Shown here: in pieces, positions 45,039 to 52,819 of the stretch
How positions within the stretch are numbered: the first letter of the stretch is position 1
Layout of the letters: each line of letters starts with the position of its first letter
DNA from: Methanogenium sp.
GTDB lineage: Archaea > Halobacteriota > Methanomicrobia > Methanomicrobiales > Methanomicrobiaceae
NCBI GenBank assembly: GCA_030595665.1
Contig: JAUVCV010000007.1
Coordinates: 1 to 64,000, forward strand
Length of the DNA: 64,000 nucleotides
Reading direction: 5' to 3'
The notes under the pieces: model-generated
Seen by the model: only the letters and a program-made list of their open reading frames with translations
Database searches by the model: none
Told to the model about the DNA's origin: nothing
Translations under genes and position numbers: made by a program

Positions 45039-45865
45039 GTGCATTAGGTGGCGGTTCAGCTGGCGGTGAGGGTATTAACCCGGCTGCATCAGTGATCGCA
45101 CTTGTTATCGTACTTGCATCAGTTGGTATTGCCTATGTTGTCTACCCGGCAGCACTCATTCCCCTTATCGGCGTCATCGTCGGCGGCGTGCTCATCTCCT
45201 TTGGTGTGCACTTTGTCCCGGTTGGCGGTGCACCTGCAGCAATGGGCCAGGCACCCGGTATTGCTACTGGTGTTGCAATGCTCGCTGCCGGAGGTGGCCT
45301 TGCAGGTCTCTTCGGAGGCGCATGGGCAGCTGAGATGGGTATCTGGGTAGCACTCGGAGCAGGCGCAATGGGCGGCGGTCTCCTGATGGCAATTACCTGT
45401 CTGATGGTGAACGTTGTTTACGTCTATGCAATGGGTATTCCCGCTGCATCCGGAAAGGTCGACAAAGACCCAATTACCGGTGATACGTACGAAGGATACA
45501 GATCTCAGGGAACAGAGGGTCACGGACTTCCGTTCATCTCCTACGTTGGCGGTGTTATTGGTGGTATCTTAGCCGGTGCAGGTGGTACGCTGATCTATCT
45601 CGAACTTCTCTCCGTCTATCAGGAAGCACTGCCTTCATTCCTTGGAATGACCCCAGAGGGTATGCAGACGCTTGCAGTATCCCTTGCAGGTATCTTTGCA
45701 GTCGGCATGTTCCTTGTAGCAGCAGTTCTTACCGCGTACAACATTACCGGTACAATCGAAGGTCCTCACGACCCGAAGTTCAAGAGATGGCCCCGTGCAG
45801 TAATCGGATCGTCTGCAGCATGTGCAGCATGCGGTCTTGTTGCAATTCTTCTGGTGGTAATCTGA
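45035..45865 (+). CDS. mtrD: Tetrahydromethanopterin S-methyltransferase subunit D
   Basis: The predicted 276-residue membrane subunit begins at ATG 45035, overlapping the mtrE stop by ATGA; the frame is open 22 codons further upstream but that part is not membrane-like. It has glycine-rich hydrophobic helices and the loop SGKVDKDPITGDTYEGYRSQ near residues 141-160. It works with MtrC and MtrE in the ion-pumping module. Confidence 0.94.
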   Translation: MSALGGGSAGGEGINPAASVIALVIVLASVGIAYVVYPAALIPLIGVIVGGVLISFGVHFVPVGGAPAAMGQAPGIATGVAMLAAGGGLAGLFGGAWAAEMGIWVALGAGAMGGGLLMAITCLMVNVVYVYAMGIPAASGKVDKDPITGDTYEGYRSQGTEGHGLPFISYVGGVIGGILAGAGGTLIYLELLSVYQEALPSFLGMTPEGMQTLAVSLAGIFAVGMFLVAAVLTAYNITGTIEGPHDPKFKRWPRAVIGSSAACAACGLVAILLVVI

Positions 45866-45876
45866 GGTGTTAGAGA

Positions 45877-46740
45877 ATGACAGTTAAAATTGAAGCATCA
45901 GAAGGCGGAATGGACCACAATGTCATGCTTGGCATTGGGCTCGTTGGCGCACTGGTCTGTATCTATCTGGTCTACCTTAACACCCTGATGTCAACGGAAG
46001 TCTTTGCCTTCTTCGGCGGGCTTGCGGCTATCATCGCACTTTGGTGGGGTACTGACTCAATTAAGAACCTCTGCAGCTACGGTCTTGGTACTGGTGTGCC
46101 ATCCGCAGGTATGATCGCACTTGGTTCCGGTGTTGTTGCCATGCTTTTTGCAACAAAACTCGCAGGAATCAGTCCGCTTCTTGTGCCTGTCGGCTGTGTC
46201 GTTGTTGCAGCAATCCTCGGAGCAATCCTCGGATTCATTTCAGACAAGGTTCTCAACATGAACATCCCGGTCATGACCCGCATGATTGCAGAGCTCACCG
46301 TTGTCGGTTCACTGACAACGCTTGGCTTTACTGCAATGGTTGCAGGCACGTTCTCATTCGGAGATCTCATCACCGGTGCAACATCAGTCTTTGGCGTTGA
46401 AATTGCAAGCTACGCATCATCTGTTATCGGCGGATGTGTGCTCGCAACAATCTTCATGCTTGGTGCAATCGCAATCCAGCACCCCTTCAATGCATGTCTT
46501 GGTCCTAATGAATCATGGGACCGTACACAGATGTGCGCAATTGAATGCGGTGCTTTGAGCATGATCGTTATTGCAATCATGTCACTTGCATTCCTCTCAC
46601 TTCCCGCAGTCGTCATCTCATTTGTTATTTCAATCATCCTCTGGGGATGGTCCTACAGTGAGTTGATCAAGCTCTCGAAGCGTGATGCATTTGCATGGCT
46701 TGATTCTCAGCCTATCCGTGAAGTCGGAGGTGAACAGTAA
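45877..46740 (+). CDS. mtrC: Tetrahydromethanopterin S-methyltransferase subunit C
   Basis: The 287-residue integral membrane subunit has about eight hydrophobic segments and a cytoplasmic HPFNACLGPNESWDRT loop typical of MtrC. It forms the membrane core with MtrD and MtrE. The stop TAA shares its last base with the mtrB ATG. Confidence 0.94.
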   Translation: MTVKIEASEGGMDHNVMLGIGLVGALVCIYLVYLNTLMSTEVFAFFGGLAAIIALWWGTDSIKNLCSYGLGTGVPSAGMIALGSGVVAMLFATKLAGISPLLVPVGCVVVAAILGAILGFISDKVLNMNIPVMTRMIAELTVVGSLTTLGFTAMVAGTFSFGDLITGATSVFGVEIASYASSVIGGCVLATIFMLGAIAIQHPFNACLGPNESWDRTQMCAIECGALSMIVIAIMSLAFLSLPAVVISFVISIILWGWSYSELIKLSKRDAFAWLDSQPIREVGGEQ

Positions 46741-47024
46741 TGGGATATATCCAGGTACTACCTGAGTATGGTCTCGTCGCTGACCCCCTCGTCGGGCTTG
46801 TGACCACCGCAGGGGCATCCTTCGGTCCGGTCGTTGAGCGTGTCGAGAAACTCGACAAGGTTGCTGATGACATTGTTAACATGCTCTCCGGAGAAGGAGA
46901 CTTCCTTGCATCGTTCCCTGGCAGAGGCCAGGCTCTGCTCTATGCAGGTGGTGTCACAGCAATGTGGTATGGTCTTGCGGTCGGATTTTTCATCGCGGGG
47001 ATAATCGCGTTTGGATTCTTATGA
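46740..47024 (+). CDS. mtrB: Tetrahydromethanopterin S-methyltransferase subunit B
   Basis: The 94-residue subunit has a hydrophilic N-terminal two-thirds (YGLVADPLVGLVTTAG) and one C-terminal membrane helix at about 73-93. MtrB is a small helper subunit of the complex. One-base overlap with mtrC indicates coupled translation. Confidence 0.92.
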   Translation: MGYIQVLPEYGLVADPLVGLVTTAGASFGPVVERVEKLDKVADDIVNMLSGEGDFLASFPGRGQALLYAGGVTAMWYGLAVGFFIAGIIAFGFL

Positions 47025-47035
47025 GGTGATATGAT

Positions 47036-47557
47036 ATGGCAGATAAGAAATCCCCGGCCTCAGGCTGGCCAGTTATCAAGGGCGATTACATATCCGGCAG
47101 TGCAGATAGCTGTGTTGCAGTCTGTTCTTTCGGGTCTCACCTTGACGAACAGGGTATCTGTGATGCAGGCGCTGCTATCTGTGGTTCCTGTAAGACAGAA
47201 AACCTTGGGCTTGAGAAGCTGATTGCAAATACCATCTCAAATCCGAACATCCGTTTCATCATCTTCTGCGGAACAGAAGTGAAGGGTCACTTATCCGGCC
47301 AGTCACTGAAGGCTCTGCACGCAAATGGTGTCGAGGGCGGTAAGATCGTTGGTTCCAAGGGTGCTATTGCATTTATTGAGAATCTTGATGCAGCCGCAAT
47401 CGGGCGTTTCCAGGAGCAGGTCGAAGTCATCGACATCATGGAAAGCGAAGACATGGGTGCTATCACCGCAAAAATCAACGAGTGTGTTGGGAAAGATCCC
47501 GGTGCATTCGATGCAGACCCGATGGTAATCGAGGTCAGCGACGATGAAGGCGGTGCT
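47036..47557 (+). repeat. Direct repeat, copy 1: 5' part of mtrA
   Basis: These 522 bases recur at 47972-48493. By hand I count about 19 differences, all synonymous third-position changes. Only one falls in the first 160 bases and the rest lie in the 3' two-thirds. Both copies encode the same 174 residues. Confidence 0.9.
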
Positions 47558-47758
47558 GAGGGTACAGAGGGCGTCGAAGCTGAGATGTCCGCTGAACTTG
47601 CTCTGATCCATGCCCGGATGAAAACAATCCAGATGATGGTCACTGATATGGGATACCGCAACCGCTATGCAGCGGGTGTGTATTCCGGTAAAGTCGAAGG
47701 AATAATGATCGGACTGATCATATCGTTTGTCCTTTTGGGCTTCCTTTTGATGGGGTGA
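47036..47758 (+). CDS. mtrA: Tetrahydromethanopterin S-methyltransferase subunit A (corrinoid), canonical copy
   Basis: The 240-residue subunit binds the corrinoid that accepts the methyl group from methyl-H4MPT and passes it to CoM. The cobalt-ligating histidine is H85 in [10 protein letters not shown]. Residues 1-174 form the soluble corrinoid domain, followed by an acidic linker ([11 protein letters not shown]), a helical stalk and a C-terminal membrane anchor (about 220-239). Residues 1-174 are identical to those of the MtrA-MtrG fusion encoded 936 bases downstream. GAGGTGAT precedes the ATG. Confidence 0.95.
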   Translation: MADKKSPASGWPVIKGDYISGSADSCVAVCSFGSHLDEQGICDAGAAICGSCKTENLGLEKLIANTISNPNIRFIIFCGTEVKGHLSGQSLKALHANGVEGGKIVGSKGAIAFIENLDAAAIGRFQEQVEVIDIMESEDMGAITAKINECVGKDPGAFDADPMVIEVSDDEGGAEGTEGVEAEMSAELALIHARMKTIQMMVTDMGYRNRYAAGVYSGKVEGIMIGLIISFVLLGFLLMG

Positions 47759-47763
47759 TATAA

Positions 47764-47970
47764 ATGACAGATGAAAAACAACCCACAACAATCCGTACTG
47801 CAGCGATTGATGGCATGATGTCTGAGATCACGTACAAAGGGCAGATTCTTGCACGTACCAACAAGCTTGACTCTGCAATTAGTGCCAGCGGTATCATAGG
47901 ATTTTCTTTCGGTCTGGTCATTTCTATTGTCCTTGTGATGGTACCTGTATTATTACTGGGAGGTATCTGA
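47764..47970 (+). CDS. mtrF: Tetrahydromethanopterin S-methyltransferase subunit F
   Basis: The 68-residue protein has a hydrophilic N-terminal half with [20 protein letters not shown] and one C-terminal membrane helix (about 43-66), as in other MtrF proteins. MtrF resembles the C-terminal part of MtrA. It lies between the two mtrA-type genes, 5 bases after the first and 1 base before the second. Confidence 0.88.
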   Translation: MTDEKQPTTIRTAAIDGMMSEITYKGQILARTNKLDSAISASGIIGFSFGLVISIVLVMVPVLLLGGI

Positions 47971-47971
47971 A

Positions 47972-48493
47972 ATGGCAGATAAGAAATCCCCGGCCTCAGG
48001 CTGGCCCGTTATCAAGGGCGATTACATATCCGGCAGTGCAGATAGCTGTGTTGCAGTCTGTTCTTTCGGGTCTCACCTTGACGAACAGGGTATCTGTGAT
48101 GCAGGCGCTGCTATCTGTGGTTCCTGTAAGACAGAGAACCTTGGACTTGAGAAGCTGATTGCAAACACCATCTCAAATCCGAACATCCGTTTCATCATTT
48201 TCTGCGGAACAGAAGTGAAGGGTCACTTATCCGGCCAGTCACTGAAGGCTCTGCACGCAAATGGTGTCGAGGGCGGTAAGATCGTCGGTTCCAAGGGTGC
48301 TATTGCATTCATTGAAAATCTTGACGCAGCCGCAATCGGGCGCTTCCAGGAGCAGGTCGAAGTCATCGACATCATGGAAAGCGAAGACATGGGCGCGATC
48401 ACCGCAAAGATCAACGAGTGTGTCGGGAAAGACCCCGGTGCATTCGACGCAGACCCGATGGTAATCGAAGTCAGCGATGATGAAGGCGGTGCC
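47972..48493 (+). repeat. Direct repeat, copy 2: mtrA-derived part of the fusion gene
   Basis: This is the second copy of the 522-base repeat described at 47036-47557. It ends at codon 174 (GGA), exactly where the MtrA linker gives way to the MtrG part. Confidence 0.9.
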
Positions 48494-48712
48494 GGCGGTG
48501 CAGTCTCTGCCACAGCAAACCCACAGTTCCTCGAGATTGAGGCAAAACTCAATGCTATCGAGACGAAACTGGAGTTTGCTGATGCAGAACTTGCTCAGCG
48601 CTTTGGCCGTAAGGTCGGCCGTGACATAGGCATTCTCTATGGCCTTGTCGCTGGTCTGATTGTATTCATGATGTTATTGGTATTACTCCCAAAGTTAGGC
48701 GGATTTATCTGA
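47972..48712 (+). CDS. MtrA-MtrG fusion: second corrinoid subunit joined to MtrG
   Basis: The predicted 246-residue protein has residues 1-174 identical to MtrA, including H85. From about residue 176 the MtrA stalk is replaced by an MtrG sequence: [40 protein letters not shown] and a membrane helix at about 222-242. Standalone mtrG normally stands exactly here (order mtrA-F-G-H) and no other mtrG is present, so this gene supplies MtrG as a fusion. It adds a second corrinoid domain that would be tethered to the MtrG stalk. The reading frame is intact. Confidence 0.9.
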   Translation: MADKKSPASGWPVIKGDYISGSADSCVAVCSFGSHLDEQGICDAGAAICGSCKTENLGLEKLIANTISNPNIRFIIFCGTEVKGHLSGQSLKALHANGVEGGKIVGSKGAIAFIENLDAAAIGRFQEQVEVIDIMESEDMGAITAKINECVGKDPGAFDADPMVIEVSDDEGGAGGAVSATANPQFLEIEAKLNAIETKLEFADAELAQRFGRKVGRDIGILYGLVAGLIVFMMLLVLLPKLGGFI

Positions 48713-48725
48713 GGAGGGAGAAAAA

Positions 48726-49763
48726 ATGTTCAAATTTGAGAAAGAACAGACGGTACACGACTTCAACGGTACCAAGATTGGCGGGCAGCCCGGAGAATAT
48801 CCACGGGTTCTCGGTGCGTCTATCTTCTATAACAAGCACGAGTGCGTTATTGATGATATGAAGGGCATAATTGACAAGGATCGCGCAGAGGCGCTCTGGA
48901 ACAGGTGTCAGGAACTTTCTGACCAGACAGGTGTGAAACACTTTATCCAGATCATCTCTGAATCAGGAGAGGCATTTGAGAAATACTTCTCATGGTTTGA
49001 CTCCATTGACAGCAAGACAGCATTCCTGATGGACTCATCTGAACCTAAGGCACTTGCTCACGCATGTGGGTACGTGACTGAGGTTGGACTGGCAGACCGT
49101 GCTATCTACAACTCAATCAATGGTTCAATCCTTCCGGAGAGCATTGAGGCACTCAAGAACAGTGACGTTAACGCAGCTATTGTGCTGGCATTTAACCCTG
49201 GCGACCCAACCGTAAAGGGCCGTGAGGCAGTGCTCGCAGAGGGTGGCGTCGCTGGTCAGGAGAAATCCATGCTTGCAATTGCAGAAGAGTGCGGCATTAC
49301 CCGCCCTATCCTTGATACCGCAGCAACACCGCTCGGTCTTGGGTCAGGCGGTTCATTCCGTGAGATTCTTGCGTGCAAGGCAATTCACGGTCTCCCAACC
49401 GGTGGTGCATACCACAACATGACCGTCTCCTGGACGTGGCTCAAACGCTGGAGAGGAACCAAAAAGACTCCCTCAGTGCTTGTAAGTCAGTATGAGGGCA
49501 AGGACCTCCTTCTTGAGCAGATGTCACACCACCACTTTGGTGGCATGGAGGGCATCAAGCAGACTGCGTGGGCAGCACCCGATATCGGATGTAACATCAT
49601 GGCAGCAACCCTTGGTGCAGACCTTATCATGTACGGACCTATCGAGAATTGTGAGGGTGCATCTACCGCAATCGCATTCACCGATATTGTCCTTGCAGAA
49701 GCAGCAAAAGAGCTTGGCGTGAACGTCGCAACCGATGACCACCCACTCTTCAAGCTGGTCTAA
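48726..49763 (+). CDS. mtrH: Tetrahydromethanopterin S-methyltransferase subunit H
   Basis: MtrH is the peripheral subunit that transfers the methyl group from methyl-H4MPT to the MtrA corrinoid. The 345-residue protein is a TIM-barrel of the pterin methyltransferase type. Landmarks are FEKEQTVHDFNGTKIGGQPG at the start, YNSINGSILPESIE, FNPGDPTVKGRE, LDTAATPLGLGSGGSFREI and GPIENCEGASTAIAFTDIV. GAGGAG precedes the ATG. It is the last gene of the mtr operon. Confidence 0.96.
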   Translation: MFKFEKEQTVHDFNGTKIGGQPGEYPRVLGASIFYNKHECVIDDMKGIIDKDRAEALWNRCQELSDQTGVKHFIQIISESGEAFEKYFSWFDSIDSKTAFLMDSSEPKALAHACGYVTEVGLADRAIYNSINGSILPESIEALKNSDVNAAIVLAFNPGDPTVKGREAVLAEGGVAGQEKSMLAIAEECGITRPILDTAATPLGLGSGGSFREILACKAIHGLPTGGAYHNMTVSWTWLKRWRGTKKTPSVLVSQYEGKDLLLEQMSHHHFGGMEGIKQTAWAAPDIGCNIMAATLGADLIMYGPIENCEGASTAIAFTDIVLAEAAKELGVNVATDDHPLFKLV

Positions 49764-49773
49764 TCCCAATATC

Positions 49774-49781
49774 TTTTTTTT
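49774..49781 (+). terminator. T8 terminator after mtrH
   Basis: Eight Ts begin about ten bases after the mtrH stop. Confidence 0.55.
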
Positions 49782-49938
49782 GATTCGGTATCTGCCATCC
49801 TGAGAGACAGCATGGCAACATCTGCGCAACATCTCTGTAAAACAGATATCTAAGAGAACGTGTTACTTTCTTTGAATTTTATCATATCTCTTTGAAGTGT
49901 GCTGTTCTAAACCCGGGGTTTTCCTGCGTATTGGGTCC

Positions 49939-49945
49939 AAAAAAA
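49939..49945 (-). terminator. T7 terminator after nadC
   Basis: Seven As on the plus strand (T7 on the minus strand) lie about 23 bases beyond the nadC stop, between convergent mtrH and nadC. Confidence 0.4.
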
Positions 49946-49967
49946 TAGAATTTCAGTGAGATACTCT

Positions 49968-50822
49968 TCAAAAAATTCTGACGGTGCTCATGGCACCTTT
50001 GATGTCAAGGGAAATATCAATATTTTTTACGGTATGGGTGAGGCTTCCCATGCTGATGGTATCAATTCCCAGCACAGCATAGGACTCAAGTGTCTCCGGC
50101 GTAATATTCCCTGAGACTTCAATTACTACATTTTCCCGTAATCCGTTTTCCATGAGAAGGTCAAGGGTTCCCTGCACGTCCCTGGGGAGCATATTATCAA
50201 GGAGAATGATGTCTGCCCCTGTGCGTGCGGCAGTGAGTGCATCCTCTGCTGTCTCCACTTCCACTTCGACATTCACATACCTGCTGTATGCCCGTGCCTT
50301 CTGAACTGCCTCTTTGAGGGGAACGAGTGCCAGATGATTGTCCTTGATGAGGATCATATCAGAGAGGCTCATGCGGTGTGGGTCAGCGCCACCTGTTACC
50401 AGTGCCTGCTTGTCGCAGAGGCGCAGTCCGGGTGCGGTCTTTCGGGTGCCTGCAATGCGAACTTTTGGGTTTGCCTTTTCTGCTGTATGCACCGCCCGGC
50501 GGGTTGCCGTTGCAATACCGCTCATTCTGCTCATCAGGTTAAGCATGGTTCGCTCTACCATCAGGATACCTGCTGCAGTGCCTTCGAGTTCTGCAATGAG
50601 GGTGCCTGCCTGAATCTCTGCACCTTCAGATACTCTCCGTGTGAAGGAAATGTTGCAGTGTTTGCAGAGTTCATTTGCTTCAAAAATCCCGGATATGACT
50701 GCATTCTCTTTTCCGGTGATGCGGGCCGTGCACCTGCGGTCCGGGATCACTGCCCGTGATGTGACATCACCTGAAGGGATGTCTTCATTCAGATACCGGA
50801 GGAGGTCTTCCCGAAGTGCCAT
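49968..50822 (-). CDS. nadC: Quinolinate phosphoribosyltransferase (decarboxylating)
   Basis: NadC converts quinolinate and PRPP into nicotinate mononucleotide. The 284-residue protein matches the family throughout: EDIPSGDVTSRAV near 13-25, GTRKTAPGLRLCDKQA (substrate-binding arginines and lysine), MILIKDNHL, VEVEVETAEDA, ILLDNM and EVSGNITPETL. It follows nadA by seven bases in the nadX-nadA-nadC operon. Confidence 0.95.
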   Translation of the reverse strand: MALREDLLRYLNEDIPSGDVTSRAVIPDRRCTARITGKENAVISGIFEANELCKHCNISFTRRVSEGAEIQAGTLIAELEGTAAGILMVERTMLNLMSRMSGIATATRRAVHTAEKANPKVRIAGTRKTAPGLRLCDKQALVTGGADPHRMSLSDMILIKDNHLALVPLKEAVQKARAYSRYVNVEVEVETAEDALTAARTGADIILLDNMLPRDVQGTLDLLMENGLRENVVIEVSGNITPETLESYAVLGIDTISMGSLTHTVKNIDISLDIKGAMSTVRIF

Positions 50823-50829
50823 AAATCTT

Positions 50830-51735
50830 TTATTCCTTTTGGAGTGCCATCATTCTTTCGATGGGACCGCGTGCCCGTTTCATGAGATGTGCGGGGAGAG
50901 TTACTGCATACTCTCCGGTGATGAGTGAGTGTTCCAGCATGTCGAGGGTTATTTTTTTCATGTCCTTACAAATGGCGTCTTCCCTGATCATGAATTTCTT
51001 ATCCGGGAAGAGTTTTTCAAGCCGGTATCCAATGCCCTTTTCGGTGAGAAGCATCCATGAATCAGCAAGATCTGCCATCTTTACCATCCCGCCGGTTGAT
51101 GCTACCACATCAGCACCTTTCCTGACCTCACGTGGACATTCAGGGTGACAAATTGTTGTAAAACCCTTCTCTGCTGCTGCTATGACATCATCACAGGAGA
51201 ACATTTCATGGACATAACAGTGTCCGCCTTCCGGCAGAGGTATGATTTTTTTATCCGGTACCCGTGATGCAACATAATCTGCCAGATTTGAGTCCGGGCC
51301 GAAGAGAACCGTCTTTTCTTTGAGTGAGCGCACCACCTCAACAGCGTTTGCAGACGTACAGACAATATCTGCCTCTGCCTTTGCTGCGGTGTCGCTGTTC
51401 ACGTAGAGGACAACTGCCGCATCCGGGTGAGCAATGCGAGCCTCCCGCACCATCTCCGGGGTGAGGAAGTCTGCAAGAGGGCATCCTGCATCCTTTGCAG
51501 GGAGGATGACGGTCTTCTCCGGGTTGAGCACTTTTGCGGTCTCTGCCATAAACCGGACACCGCAGAGGATGATGGTGTCTTCTGTGACACTACGGGCCTT
51601 CACGGCAAGTTCCAGACTGTCCCCGATGATGTCTGCTGCATCCTGTATTTCCGGAGGCTGGTAGTTATGGACAAGTATGATCGCGTTTTTTTCTTTTTTG
51701 AGTTGTTCAATTCGTTTCAACTGGTTGGTATTCAT
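50830..51735 (-). CDS. nadA: Quinolinate synthase
   Basis: NadA condenses iminoaspartate with dihydroxyacetone phosphate to quinolinate, using an oxygen-sensitive 4Fe-4S cluster. The 301-residue protein has the three cluster cysteines, in ILCGVRFMAET, VCTSANAVEVV and TICHPECPREV. HNYQPPEIQDAADIIGDSLE near the N-terminus is the substrate region. It pairs with aspartate dehydrogenase rather than aspartate oxidase (NadB), as expected for an anaerobe. Confidence 0.95.
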   Translation of the reverse strand: MNTNQLKRIEQLKKEKNAIILVHNYQPPEIQDAADIIGDSLELAVKARSVTEDTIILCGVRFMAETAKVLNPEKTVILPAKDAGCPLADFLTPEMVREARIAHPDAAVVLYVNSDTAAKAEADIVCTSANAVEVVRSLKEKTVLFGPDSNLADYVASRVPDKKIIPLPEGGHCYVHEMFSCDDVIAAAEKGFTTICHPECPREVRKGADVVASTGGMVKMADLADSWMLLTEKGIGYRLEKLFPDKKFMIREDAICKDMKKITLDMLEHSLITGEYAVTLPAHLMKRARGPIERMMALQKE

Positions 51736-51739
51736 GGTT

Positions 51740-52507
51740 TTAGGTCCCTATCTGGATGGGGTTATCGAGATTTCGCAATAATGACAGGATGGAGAGTGCG
51801 GCAAGGTAGCTTGTCGCTGGATTTTCAGGGCTTGGACGGTTACTTACCTTGATGTTAATGTCCCCAAATTCGCCTTCGACAATAATTTCGTGGGTATTCC
51901 GGTCAGTGTTTGGGTCTGCCCAAAGTTCAACTTCAACTTCATGGCCTGAAGCCAGTTCGATTGCAATGGCAACGTTGATATTTTTTGGGTACTGTCGGAT
52001 ACAGTCACGTGCGGTTCCCTTAAAGAGGAGCATTGGACGGTCTGCATCAATGCCCAGTGAACGGGGATTTTTGGTCGTCCGCAAAAGCACTTTGCTGACT
52101 TCCGCAATCTGGCAGACTTTCATGTTGTCAAGGCCGGTGATGGCACCACTCGGGATGTAGATTTTTTTGCCTTTCTCTACTGCACACGCTTTAAGATGAT
52201 CCCTGAACGGGTCATCCGAGAGAGCTCCCACGCTAAGGATTATCATGTCCTTTCCCGCGAGAAGGATTGCTTCTGCATGGGCCCGCACTGCAGAAACAGA
52301 CGCTGCCTCTACAACGAGATCCAGATCCTGTGCAAGGAACTCATCAAATGACTCGTATGCCTTTGCCCCGCACGCATCCTGTACTGCCTTTGCTTTGTCA
52401 TAAACTGCGTCATGGAGGGCTACAATATTAACTCCCTCGTGTTTGCGTGCGATGATTTCACCGACATTCCCGCACCCCAGTAATCCAATCCTGCGCATTT
52501 GTACCAT
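51740..52507 (-). CDS. nadX: L-aspartate dehydrogenase
   Basis: This enzyme oxidises aspartate to iminoaspartate with NAD(P), the first step of NAD synthesis in this pathway. The protein is 255 residues from the first ATG, or 252 from the fourth codon (52498), which gives the family-like N-terminus MRRIGLLGCGNVG; a TATA-like AATTAAAA about 25 bases before that codon would give a leaderless start there. Further landmarks are VVEAASVSAVRAHA, IPSGAITGLDNMK and the C-terminal catalytic NRPSPENPATSYLAA. Confidence 0.92.
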   Translation of the reverse strand: MVQMRRIGLLGCGNVGEIIARKHEGVNIVALHDAVYDKAKAVQDACGAKAYESFDEFLAQDLDLVVEAASVSAVRAHAEAILLAGKDMIILSVGALSDDPFRDHLKACAVEKGKKIYIPSGAITGLDNMKVCQIAEVSKVLLRTTKNPRSLGIDADRPMLLFKGTARDCIRQYPKNINVAIAIELASGHEVEVELWADPNTDRNTHEIIVEGEFGDINIKVSNRPSPENPATSYLAALSILSLLRNLDNPIQIGT

Positions 52508-52595
52508 AAAAATTGGTTTTAATTGTTTATCTTCTTTGCCGGAGGGGGGGGTGTGATTGGTATAGTTTCTTAGTGGGTCATAATCTGCACAAATA

Positions 52596-52602
52596 TTTAT
52601 AT
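52596..52602 (+). promoter_or_regulatory. TATA box of the candidate RNA or aro leader
   Basis: TTTATAT lies about 25-30 bases before the first base of the long stem at 52630, which places the expected transcription start right at the 5' edge of the structure. Confidence 0.5.
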
Positions 52603-52623
52603 CTGAGGTATCCCCATACTTTG

Positions 52624-52715
52624 GTCAATGTGTGGAGATCGATTTTTGCCCGTGATGGCTCTTAGCCCCAGCACAGGCTCTTCACACTGCACATATCGTT
52701 ATTATCAGTTTTTTT
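52624..52715 (+). ncRNA. Candidate structured small RNA ending in a T-run
   Basis: A nine-pair stem forms between GTGTGGAGA (52630-52638) and TCTTCACAC (52679-52687), with one G-U pair. Stacked directly inside it is a second stem, GCCCGTG (52648-52654) with CACAGGC (52672-52678), with one mismatch. A small apical hairpin (TGGC at 52656-52659 with GCC-CA at 52665-52670) closes it. T7 at 52709-52715 follows. A TATA box is correctly placed upstream. It may be an independent RNA or a leader of the aro operon. I recognise no known RNA family. Confidence 0.5.
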
Positions 52716-52819
52716 GGCCCTACTGCGAAGTGAGCGCAATCTTTAACCGGTTTGCGTTTACTCTCTGAGTGGTAGGTGCATTTTATTCTGTTCGGCAGCT
52801 ACTGCCGGGAGTGACTACC

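Larger units (their letters stand above)
52508..52819. other. Divergent intergenic region with candidate structured RNA
   Basis: The gap of 312 bases between nadX and the aro operon holds the nadX promoter (minus strand, near 52519-52526), a plus-strand TATA at 52596-52602, the structured element described separately, and a weaker TATA-like CTTTAA at about 52741 that could drive the aro operon. GGGAG before 52820 is the ribosome-binding site. Confidence 0.5.

Noticed and set aside
47036-48712. The duplicated mtrA as an assembly duplication
   Set aside because: The copies differ at about 19 synonymous sites and end in different, both sensible, C-terminal domains (MtrA anchor and MtrG), which a simple assembly error would not create.
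52651-52690. C/D box guide RNA suggested by CGTGATGG
   Set aside because: The C box is imperfect, no D box (CTGA) is placed correctly, and the segment is better explained by the nested stems.
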